Assembly (NCBI GenBank): GCA_032622095.1
Contig: CP136064.1
Span: 176,220,247-176,284,246 of the forward strand
Origin: Siphonodentalium dalli
Taxonomy: Eukaryota > Mollusca > Scaphopoda > Gadilida > Siphonodentaliidae
DNA: 64,000 bases
Direction: 5' to 3'
A program made the translations under genes and the position numbers. Within the stretch, counting starts at the first letter, position 1, and each line of letters begins with the position of its first letter. The notes under the pieces were generated by a model, which was given only the letters and a program-made list of their open reading frames with translations, was not told where the DNA came from and did no database searches. Of this stretch, positions 12,960 to 47,300 are shown one piece after another.

Positions 12960-13681
12960 AATATGGAGATAAAGTCAAAGTACGGTCAATAATAGTTTCG
13001 TTGTCCCGCCTGGGTCCCCAAACACAAACAACGGCGCACATGTTCCCATTTCCCGCCAAAACTCAATTATATTTTATAACACGTTGGCTAAAACTCTATA
13101 GCAGCGGTCGTCAGTTGTTGGACTAATACAGACTATTGACAAGCTACGCGTTCCGAGTTTGACAGATTTCGCTACCATTCGTATTTCGCCGCTATAAATA
13201 TCTCCTGCAGACAAACCCTGCAGTATATATGATGTCACAGCGCACAAATAGTTTTACGATTGACATTTTCACGGAAGCTACTTGAAATTCTAGGAAATAC
13301 TTAATTCAATTCTCCCAGCTAGGTATTATTGGACAATGCATAGATGCTTTTTAGTGTTTAGTTTCATTATAACCTGTCGGAATCTTATTGTAAGTTATAA
13401 ATTTTTAAACACTGTAACTTGTAGCTTGATATAGTCTTCAATCAGACGAGTCTTACGTGCGTAATTACATGATTAATTATCTGGATACCATCAACAGAAT
13501 TAATGCACCCACGGAAAATGATCCACTTGCGTAATATACGTAGCTTTGGATTGCTTTGTGGGACACTCAGGTGCAAGGAAATGGCTACTTTTCAGTGTCA
13601 AATAACAAAATTTCCCGCTGCGTTGTGTGTTTCCCCAATACGGACTCATTAATTTCCCCTTGGCGGAAACCCTGAATATAC

Positions 13682-14797
13682 GGATATACAAATAAATTAA
13701 TATAATTATCAATTTAAATAAAACAAAACTTTGTTTGATTTTTATGACAACTTGACAAAATTGTCTGAGAACACAATTTTATTTGCCCACTGACATAAAT
13801 AAAATTACTAGTGAGCAGAAACTATGTTATTCATGAATATCTGGAAATATAATAGTTTGGCAAATGTATCAAGGTGATGTCACATAGCCAAATACATTGA
13901 GTTATCACGACAGCCGCCAACTTTCCAAATACTAATAATGGCAAAAGAAAGAAAAAAACATAGCTTGGCCATTAATATGAAACTTACAGGTGAACTTGTG
14001 AACACTATATTTATGTCACATAAATATATCATGACATTAAATGGGACTTTTTTTGTTTGTTTTTAGACACATTTCAACATTTATCACAACAGTTGGAATC
14101 TACTTATTCCACCAGAATATATTACTATTATGCCATGAAATAAAACAGGAGTCAACTACTGGAACAGTTCAATTCAAAGACAAGCTGATTATAATATCTG
14201 TCAAAATTATTAAAACAAGAAACCTGCACATGAAATCCATTATTTTCGTTGATTTAATATTAGCACTTTTTAAAACTTTAACATTTTAACCACACAATCA
14301 AGTAAAACTGCCAAATTTTTTATGGAGATTGAATTCATTCAACACGTTTCTAGCACATGCTTGAACATAGTTACCAATTACAATTATGAATCGGAAATCT
14401 GAACTGGAAAATGGGTTTGTTCGATCTCAGTTCCATTTAAGTTTGTATAAAAATGTGCCGCAATTATTTCATACCTATTATAATTCCCCCGACATATCAA
14501 ATGCAAATAAAAAGGTTGCACATCTTGTTTTCGGGACCATGCGTGTGGGCCTGATAAATGGGAAATTGGTTTTGCATGGACTTACTGTCCTACATGACCC
14601 TGCCAAACTTCTATTACTCATTGATACATATTCCACTTCGGGAACGATCATATAGTAAGTTCAATAAACGGCTGGTTGTTGAACTTATTATCTGAATAGG
14701 AATCCTATTTCATATGCACTTCTATTATCAAAACACCCCTCCAAATGAATAAATCCTCCAAATTTATACTTTTGGATTGATGTGGGTGTAACTCGCC
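13682..14797. other. Probable RAB35 downstream region, little recognised
   Basis: Lies beyond the RAB35 stop. An AATAAA on the minus strand near 13774-13779 could end a long 3' UTR, but this is weak. A GAACTTATTATCTGAA hairpin motif (14652-14700) is related to those at 24308 and 52161. Confidence 0.35.
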
Positions 14798-15119
14798 GAG
14801 CGGGTATTGCTGTTAAAGTAGTCACATCTGCTAAAACCACCATAAAAGAATATTAAAATATAGACAAAATTTGTTCTTATACCAATCATAAATATCACGT
14901 AAATAGTATGTTATTGTCAAGTTTGTACACTTTGTTATGTAAACAAAAGCCAAAAATTTTAAAGAACATGGCTTTTGTTTACATAACGCAGTGTACAAAC
15001 TTCACAATAGCTATATAATAATTATGATTGGTAAAAGACCAAATATCTAAATTATAATTTTCTTTCTGTTTATGGCAGTTTTAACGGGCATGACTATTTT
15101 AACAGCATATACCCGCCAC
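14798..15119. mobile_element. Palindromic MITE, about 320 bp
   Basis: Ends GCGGGTATTGCTGTTAAA and inverted TTTAACAGCATATACCCGCC. The inner stem pairs CACTTTGTTATGTAAACAAA with its complement. A partial second copy lies at 33546-33660. It sits 120 bp beyond the RAB35 stop, so may be transcribed in its 3' UTR. Confidence 0.75.
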
Positions 15120-15239
15120 AAAGGTCATCCGTGCCTTTAATACTAGGATACAAATAACTGTTGTGTCAGAACTGTGACAAATGGAAGTGAATTTCAGGAA
15201 ATGTTTGATGAAGTATATAAAACTTAACAACAAAGAGCA

Positions 15240-37999
<22,760 letters not shown>

Positions 38000-38232
38000 A
38001 TTGGCCCTCTGTGTCTCGATTTACGGACGAAGAGGTTCGGGAAAGGAAAATGCCTCTCCGTATTTCGAGTTAAAAATCAGTTCCTGGATTTACGGAAATG
38101 AGGCGTGTCCTTGATTTCACGCATGCGCTTGTGGCAATTTTTAAAAACACGTGTTCAATGTTTACAAACAGACGACATCCTTTTGATCTTGAAATAGATT
38201 ATCAGAGTTGATTTTGAGCAGATTTGCGACGA
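38000..38232. promoter_or_regulatory. Probable bidirectional promoter, RAB35 / ABHD11
   Basis: The RAB35 ATG (minus strand) and ABHD11 ATG (plus strand) are separated by only 233 bases, which must hold both 5' UTRs and the core promoters. No convincing TATA box is seen. GCATGCGC at 38121-38128 fits the palindromic NRF1 site, common in bidirectional and mitochondrial-gene promoters. CACGTG at 38148-38153 is an E-box. CpG is visibly more frequent here than in the flanking introns. Shared regulation is inferred from spacing. Confidence 0.65.
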
Positions 38233-38330
38233 ATGACGACGATTAAAAGATGTTTTTTCATCACAAAATTATCCCAATACTGTCGTCGACTGGTGCGCGT
38301 AGAAAAAAGAGATTTTGCGGCTGATAAAAG
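38233..38330 (+). CDS. ABHD11: ABHD11 exon 1 (start codon, mitochondrial targeting region)
   Basis: ATG at 38233 opens a frame encoding 32 residues plus two bases, ending ...AADK/AG before donor GTAGGA. Joined to exon 2 it forms a serine codon and reads on as SLNGSTAVKLSFDNY. Residues 1-23 are basic and hydroxylated with no Asp or Glu. The total length then agrees with the family. There is no direct transcript support; a cDNA read across 38330/52356 would settle it. Confidence 0.8.
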
Positions 38331-41300
38331 GTAGGAATTTGAAACGTGAGTATGTTCATCACTTCAAGTTCAATGTCTTCATGATGTAGCCAGCAGGCAG
38401 CACTGCCACTCACACTGTGCTGTTCAAACTGTTAAAATAAGTTTAAATCCTTCAAAAATTAAATGTAAATTGAAATTGCTTGACTCAGTCTTCCACTGGT
38501 ATTAGTAATTGTGATTTTAGTTACGAATACAGGAGAAGTCGACAAGACGAAATCGGGTACAGGACGTTTCGTACCATGGTCGTTTCGTACTTGGTCGTTT
38601 CGTACCATCTGGTCGTTTCGTACCATATTTCTTGGTCGTTTCGTACCGCATTGTTTGGTCGTTTCGTACCATGTAGAAAATCAATTGGTCATTTCGTACC
38701 ATGTGTTGGAAATGGGGAAAACACGGTATTTTATTTTATATATATATTTATATTATGTATGTATAATTATTCATGTTCTGGAATGCGGTGAAAGATCTTA
38801 TGAGATTTGCTTACATGTACATCGAATGTGAATAACAATCACGCTGACAATAGTATTCATCTGATTGACTGCGGGAAAGATCTTATGAGATGTTTTTACA
38901 ACAAGTGTTAATACTAATCACGCTGTATAAACAAGAGGTGAGCTCTTACTGATTACCACTAATTACCACCTGGCTTCTTGATCACACCTTTTCGTGAGTT
39001 GTTTTTGTTGGAATCCTATAAGTAACATGAGATCCCCCATCATTTCATCATTCATCTCACAATCATGTCTGACTTTCTCTCCGACGTTAATTGTATAGAC
39101 TGTTCCAGAGAGGTTCGTCCGCGTCAACACGGTCTTCAATGTGAAGGTTAGTACTCGTATATATTATACAATTTTATTTTGAACATCAACTTAACTTAAT
39201 ATTTAAAAACAATCTGTAAAATGTATATATATTATAAATACATTTTTATTTTAAACATCAACTTAACTAAATAATTAAAAACAAATCTGTATGAATATTA
39301 ATGTAAATGATTATTTATGACGAGTCAAATGTTGCTTTAACCAATATTGAAATTCATCAATACAGATATATACCAGTTTGTTATAACACTGAATTGTCTT
39401 TCCAGGTTGCCACGGATGGCAGCACCGTACATGCAGCACCGGCGTTAGTCTAGAACACATCCGACCAGCATTTGCCAGGATGCGAGATCACCCGACAGCC
39501 AAAATCGGCAACATGCCGTTAATCTACGAATCATGTTCGTCCCATATTGTTGTGTAAAATAATGTTGTTAATGTTAATAAGTTATTGTTATTTTAAAATA
39601 AAGAATAAAGTATGAAATTAATACTGTTTTCCCCCATTCCCAACATGGTACAACACACGGTACGAAACGACCAATTGATTTTTCTACATGGTACGAAACG
39701 ACCAATTGATTTTCTACATGGTACGAAACGACCAAACAATGCGGTACGAAACGACCAAGAAATATGGTACGAAATGACCAGATGGTACGAAACGTCCAGG
39801 TACGAAACGACCATGGTACGAAACGTCTAGAAGCCGACGAAATCATATGAACTTATATAATGAAGTCATGCAGGCCGAAAACAGAGAAGTCGGCCTTGTG
39901 TGAAGTCGGCCCCACGTTTAAATTACTTGTTTTGGACTATTTAGAGGTGTTCCATAGCATAAGAAGCAAAAGCAACACCATGTTCCTGCCATAATGCCAC
40001 TTTGAACATGAGGAACAACAACATTCACTTTGATCATGAGGAACAACAACACAGCAAACACAGGTGGACTGGATGGAAGTCATTTGTTGTAATGATGTTA
40101 CACAGGCCTGGCTTCTCTTTAAAAAGAATCTGCTATCCGTGATAAATGATATTTCACCTATGAAAGATGTTAGGATAAAGGGGGGTACCGAGGAATGGAT
40201 GAGCTCAGACATTCTAACAACTATTAAAGATAGAAACTTAATGCTTCATAAATACAGAAAGTCAAAAGAAATTACTGACTTAGAGTCTTATAAAAACCTG
40301 AGAAATAAAGCCCAACATATGATACGGGATGCAAAGTTAACATATTTTACCCAACAATTAGATGCAAATAGAAACAGACCTAAAGAGCTATGGAAATCAT
40401 TGAAAAAACTTGGTTGTCCATCAAAAAAAACCAGTAACAAAACTAACTATGCTCTAAATTAAGATCAATGAAGAAGTTTGCTTTAATGCAGTGACCATTG
40501 CTAAAGAATTCAATAATTTCTTTTGCAATATAGCATCTAATCTTCTGAATAAACTCCCAAAGGCTCCTGGTATCTTCAACAACTTGACTCTTGTTAACTA
40601 CTATAGAATCAAAGTAGATCCCATCAACAAACTTAAACTCCATGTTGTTGATGAAGATGAAGTTCATAAGATACTAGAAAGTCTGTGCTCATCCAAAGCC
40701 ACGGGCCCCGATGGGATACCGGCAAGGTTTTTGAAGGATGGTGCTGCTGTTTTAACATCTCCACTCGGGAACGGGAATCTTTCTATTCACAATGGGCATG
40801 TCCCAGAAGAGCTCAAAGGAGCTAGGGTCGTACCAATCTATAAGACGGGGGAGAAGACACAGCCTGGAAATTACAGACCTGTCTCCGTACTTAATTTAGC
40901 CTCAAAAATAATAGAAAGAATTGTATACAAACAACTTGAGGAATATTTACAAAAACAAAATTTATTATATGGCTACCAATCTGGTTTTAGGTCAGGGTTT
41001 TCAACAGACACATGTCTGTTATACCTCACAGATAAAATTCGTAGTGAGATGGACAAGGGTAACCTTACAGGTATGGTCCTGATAGACCTTCAAAAGGCTT
41101 TTGATACAGTGGATCATGAAATTTTATTGCAAAAACTTAAGGTTATCGGTTTGGATGAAAGCGCACTTCTTTGGTTTCACAGCTACCTGAATGGGAGATC
41201 CCAAGCTGTTGATGTAAATGGTACATTATCCGATTTTGAAGATATTTCCTGTGGCGTACCCCAGGGGTTAATTTTAGGTCCTCTGTTTTTACTGTATGTT

Positions 41301-44300
41301 AACGATGCTTCCATGGCTGTGTCTTGTCAACTCCTCTTATATGCAGATGACTCTGCCCTTATTGTCGCTGGATCTTATGTGCACATCATTGAACAAACTC
41401 TCAGCGTAGAACTGAGCAAACTGAGCGCTTGGCTGGTGGATAATAAACTATCTCTACACCTGGGAAAAACAGAATCAATTCTTTTCGGATCACCACATAA
41501 ATTGAAAAATAAATCCCAGCTGAGTGTTTGCTGTGATGGCGTGAGCATCAGACCCAGTGACTCCGTAACATACAGTAATGCTCTAAGTAATCGACTTCTT
41601 AACCATAGCAGATTTATGGGTAACTTTTCAGGATTTAGTCGGAAATATGGCTTGTTGCCATTCATCGGAAAGCTCTCCTCGAGAGCTTTCCGATGAATGG
41701 CAACAAGCCATATTTCCGACTAAAGCCTGAAAAGTTACCCATAATTGTGCTGTAGTTAAAGAGTCGATTACTTAGGGCATTACTGTATCTCGGGGCCATT
41801 TTAGACCACCATCTTAATGGTGAGCTAATGGCAGCACACATGTTGCAGAAGGCAAACTCTAAGTTTAAATTCTTGTACAGAAAGGCATCTTACCTGAACC
41901 AATACTGCAAAAGAACTCTATCCTTGGCCCTTATTAGCTCAACTTACTTTTGTAAGTTTGAGCTATTGCCATGGTTTGGTGTCCGTCGTCCATGTGTCCG
42001 TCAACAATTTCCTTTGGCGCGGGCTACAGGTCGTACTGTTCATCTGATCATCATGAAATTTGTCATTGATGTTAATAATGACATGTAGATGGGAACGAGT
42101 CATTTTGGGGTCGTTCGGCCAAAAAACATGGCCGCTGGCAGCCATCTTGGATTTTACTCTTTGCATGACTAAATCCTTTGGCGCGGGCTACAGGTCGTAC
42201 CTATGGTCTGATCTTTATGAATTTTGTCATGAATGTTGACATTGACATGTAGATGGGAACGAGTCATTTTGGGGTCATTCGGCCAAAAAACATGGCCGCT
42301 GGTGGCCATTTTGGATTTCAAAATTCAATCCATTGGCGCGGGCTACAGGTCGTACTGTTCGTCTGATCATTATGAAATTTGTCATGGATGTTAATATTGA
42401 CATGTAGATGGGAACGAGTCATTTTGGGGTCGTTCGGCCAAAAAACATGGCCGCTGGCAGCCATCTTGGATTTTACTCTTTGCATGACTAAATCCTTTGG
42501 CGCGGGCTACAGGTCGTACCTATGGTCTGATCTTTATGAATTTTGTCATGAATGTTGACATTGACATGTAGATTGGAACGAGTCATTTTGGGGTCATTCG
42601 GCCAAAAAACATGGCCGCTGGTGGCCATTTTGGATTTCAAAATTCAATCCATTGGCGCGGGCTACAGGTCGTACTGTTCGTCTGATCATTATGAAATTTG
42701 TAATGGATGTTAATATTGACATGTAGATGGGAACGAGTCATTTTGGGGTCGTTCGGCCAAAAAACATGGCCGCTGGCAGCCATCTTGGATTTTACTCTTT
42801 GCATGACTAAATCCTTTGGCGCAGGCTACAGGTCGTAGTTTTGATCAGAACTTCATGAAATTTGTCATGGATGTTAACAATGACATGTAGATGGGAACGA
42901 GTGATTTTGGGGTTGTTCGGCCAAAAAACATGGCCGCCAGCAGCCATCTTGGATTTTACTCTTTGCATGACTAAATCCTTTGGCGCGGGCTACAGGTCGT
43001 ACCTATGGTCTGATCTTTATGAATTTTGTCATGAATGTTGACATTGACATGTAGATGGGAACAAGTGATTTTGGGGTCGTTCGGCCAAAAAACATGGCCG
43101 CCAGCAGCCATCTTGGATTTTACTCTTTGCATGACTAAATCCTTTGGCATGGGTTACAGGTCGTACCTTTGGTCTGACCTTTATGAAATTTGTCATGAAT
43201 ATTGATATTGACATGTATATGGGAACGAGTCATTTTGGGGGTCATACGGCCAAAAAACATGGCCGCTGGCAGCCATCTTGGATTTCAAAATTCAATCCAT
43301 TGGCACGGGCTACAGGTCGTACTGTTTGTCTGATCATCATGATATTTATCATGGATGTTAATATTAACATGTAGATGGGAATGAGTCATTTTGGGGTCGT
43401 TTGGCTTAAAAAACATGTCCGCCAGCAGCATATTGGATTTTACTCTTTGCATGAATAAATCCTTTGGTGCGGGCTACAGGTCGTAGCTTTGGTCGGAACT
43501 TCATGAAATTTGTCATGTATGTTAACAATGACATGTAGATGGGGAAACGAGTCATTTTGGGGTCGTTCAGCCGAAAAACATGGCCGCCAGCAGCCATCTT
43601 GGATTTTACTCTTTGCATGACTAAATCCATTGGCATAGGCTACAGGTCATACCTTTGATCAGATCATTATGAGATTTGTAAAGGCTGTAGATGGGAACAA
43701 GTCATTTTGGGGTAATTCGGAAAAAAACATGGCTGCCGGTGGCCATTTTAGAATTTACTCTTTGCATAAATAAATCATTTGGCACACCATAATCACCACA
43801 TCCCTGATCCGATCATTATGAAACCTGTTATGAATGTTGATATTGACATGTACATCTAGTCTTACTTAGACATTTCAATTAGCACTTTTCCTATTCCTCC
43901 ATTTATACTGTGGACCATTAAATTATTCCCCTACCTAAGTTGAGCTACAGTGTCATTGACACTTTCATTCAATGTCATTTTGACTATAGTTCAAGCTTTT
44001 GGTACACTAGTCTAACGCAGAGAACAAAGATCCGATTACAAGCAACCCAGAATAGGCTAGTAAGATACATTTTAGATCTAAATTGTAGGACACATATTGG
44101 CTATTCGGAATTTCTAAAAGTAGATTGGCTGCCGGTATGTGAAAGAGTTAACTTTAGGAAATTGACAATGGTTATGAAGATCTCAGATAAGCAAGCCCCA
44201 GTATATTTTAATGAACATTTCAAACGATCAAATAAAGAAGGGGATATAAATGTTTCGGACAATGAGGCTGATCAATCTGAAACCCGGTCAGGTAAACTGA

Positions 44301-47300
44301 AATTCATCCTCCCTCATGTAAGTTGTTATGGGAAAAAGTCTTTTTTCTACACAGGAATAAGACTCTGGAATAGACTTGACAAAACTGTACATCTACCCAT
44401 TGACATCAAGTACCGGAAATTTTGCATAAAAAACATCTCTTATCTAAACTGAAGGACCGAGAGGAAGATCCCTTTCTGTACTACTGAATTGAAACTGTGA
44501 CCAAAATTTTGCCAATCAATTACTCATCTCTGCATATATTGTTACTGCTGTCTGTATTTCGGGTTTCCATCTTTCGGTCATGGACAGACCAGTCCAAAAC
44601 CGGCCATACATGGCAGTGGTGCGTATATGCAGTGGTGCGTATCCATCATTTACAAAGTCACCGAACTGACACAGATCCCACAGGCACCTCTTGCAGCAGT
44701 ACTAATATTAATATAATATTATATCGGTCAGTATTCATAGACCCGGTGAATGAGACGAGTGTCAGACTTGTTATGTTAAATGGATCTGCCAGGCGTCTCA
44801 TCCACCTGCTCGGTGAAATGATCATTTCTTTTAAAATAAACATATTCACAATCATAAGATTACTTGTAAATGTAGCACTTATGATGATAAATTATTTTAT
44901 CCACATTGATGATGGCTTTATCAATGTAAAATATCAATATATTAACATTGATGTCATTACCATTATTTTTAGCTCAACTTACTTGTAAGTTTGAGCTATT
45001 GCCATGGTTTGGCGTCCGTCGTCCGTGTGTCCGTGTGTCCGTCAACAATTTCCTTTGGCGCGGGCTACAGGTTGTACCTTTGGTCTGATCTTCATGAAAT
45101 TTGTCATAAATGTTGACATTGACATGTAGATGGGAACGAGTCATTTTTGGGTCATTCAGCCAAAAAACATGGCCGCTGGCAGCCATCTTGGATTTCAAGA
45201 TTCAATCCATTGGCGCGGCCTACAGGTCGTACTGTTCATCTGATCATCATGAAATTTGTCATTGATGTTCATAATAACATGTAGATGGGAACGAGTGATT
45301 TTGGGGTCGTTCGGCCAAAAAACATGGCTGCCAGCAGCCATCTTGGATTTTACTCTTTGCATGACTAAATCCTTTGGCGCGGGCTACAGGTCGTTGTTTT
45401 GGTCGGAAGTTTATGAAATTTGTCATGGATGTTAACACTGTCATGTAGATGGGAACGAGTGATTTTGGAGTTGTTCGGCCAAAAAACATGGCCGCCAGCA
45501 GCCATCTTGGATTTTACTCTTTGCATGACTAAATCCTTTGGCGCGGGCTACAGGTTGTACCTTTGGTCTAATCTTTATGAAATTTGTCATGAATGTTGAC
45601 ATTGACATGTAGATGGGAACGAGTCATTTTGGGGTCATTCGGCCAAAAAACATGGCCGCTGCCAGCCATCTTGGATTTCAAGATTCAATCCATTGGCGCG
45701 GGCTACAGGTCGTACTGTTCGTCTGATCATCATGAAATTTGTCATGGATGTTAATATTGACATGTAGATGGGAACGAGTCATTTTGGGGTTGTTCGGCCA
45801 ATAAACATGGCCACCAGCAGCCATCTTGGATTTTACTCTTTGCATGACTAAATCCTTTGGCGCGGGCTACAGGTCGTAGCTTCGATCGGAACATCATGAA
45901 ATTTGTCATGGATGTTAACAATGACATGTAGATGGGAACGAGTGATTTTGGGGTTGTTCGGCCGAAAAACATGGCCGCCAGCAGCCATCTTGGATTTTAC
46001 TCTTTGCATGACTAAATCCTTTGGCCCGGGCTACAGGTCGTACCTTTGGTCTGATCTTTATGAAATTTGTCATGAATGTTGACATTGACATGTAGATGGG
46101 AACGAGTCATTTTGGGGTCATTCGGCCTAAAAACATGGCCGCTGGCAGCCATCTTGGATTTCAAGATTCAATCCATTGGCGCGGGCTACAGATCGTACTG
46201 TTCGCCTGATCATCATGAAATTTGTCATTGATGTTAATAATGACATGTAGATGGCAACGAGTGATTTTGGTGTCGTTCGGCCAAAAAACATGGCCGCCAG
46301 CAGCCATCTTGGATTTTACTCTTTGCATGACTAAATCCTTTGGCGCGGGCTACAGGATGTACCTTTGGTCTAATCTTTATGAAATTTGTCATGAATGTTG
46401 ACATTGACATGTAGATGGGAACTAATCATTGTGGGGTCATTCGGCCAAAAAACATGGCCGCTGGCGGCCATCTTAGATTTCAAAATTCAATCCATTGGCG
46501 CGGGCTACAGGTCGTACTGTTCGTCTGATCATCATGAAATTTGTCATGGATGTTAATATTGACATGTAGATGGGAACGAGCCATTTTGGGGTCGTTCGGC
46601 CAATAAACATGGCCGCCAGCAGCCATCTTGGATTTTACTCTTTGCATGACTAAATCCTTCGGCGCGGGCTACAGGTCGTAGCTTTGATCGGAATATCATG
46701 AAATTTGTCATGGATGTTAACAATAACATGTAGATGGGAACGAGTGATTTTGGAGTTGTTCGGCCGAAAAACATGGCCGCCAGCAGCCATCTTGGATTTT
46801 ACTCTTTGCATGACTAAATCCTTTGGCCCGGGCTACAGGTCGTATATTTGGTCTGATCTTTATGAAATTTGTCATGAATGTTGACATTGACATGTAGATG
46901 GGAACGAGTCATTTTGGGGTCATTCGGCCTAAAAACATGGCCGCTGGCAGCCATCTTGGATTTCAAGATTCAATCCATTGGCGCGGGCTACAGATCGTAC
47001 TGTTCGCCTGATCATCATGAAATTTGTCATTGATGTTAATAATGACATGTAGATGGGAACGAGTGATTTTGGTGTCGTTCGGCCAAAAAACATGGCCGCC
47101 AGCAGCCATCTTGTATTTTACTCTTTGCATGACTAAATCCTTTGGCGCGGGCTACAGGTCGTAACTTTGGTCAGATGGTCATAAAATTTGTCATGAATTA
47201 TAACAATGACATGTAGATGGGAACGAGTCGTTTTGGGGTCATTCGGTCAAAAAACATTGCCACCAGCATTTTACTTTTTGCATGACTAAATCCTTTGGCG

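Larger units (their letters stand above)
12250..13674. mobile_element. hAT-like non-autonomous DNA transposon, 1.4 kb
   Basis: Terminal inverted repeats CAGGGTTTCCGCCA(G/A)G at both ends, flanked by identical AATATAC (12243-12249 and 13675-13681). CAGGG tips are hAT-typical; hAT normally makes 8-bp duplications and only 7 bp agree, so one base may have changed. It contains a 158-bp palindrome and a poly-C run, but no transposase. Confidence 0.7.

Noticed and set aside
38267..38322. Alternative ABHD11 start or frame inside exon 1
   Set aside because: The other reading of the exon (MFFHHKIIPILSS) meets TGA and TAA before the donor, whereas the chosen frame stays open and matches exon 2 phase.
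38480..38831. Overlapping frames of about 105 codons with repeated VVSYH/SFRT
   Set aside because: They are translations of the GTTTCGTACC terminal repeats of the MULE-like element.
44497..44988. 163-codon frame after the LINE stop codon
   Set aside because: Low-complexity hydrophobic translation of AT-rich DNA in the LINE 3' region; no motif.
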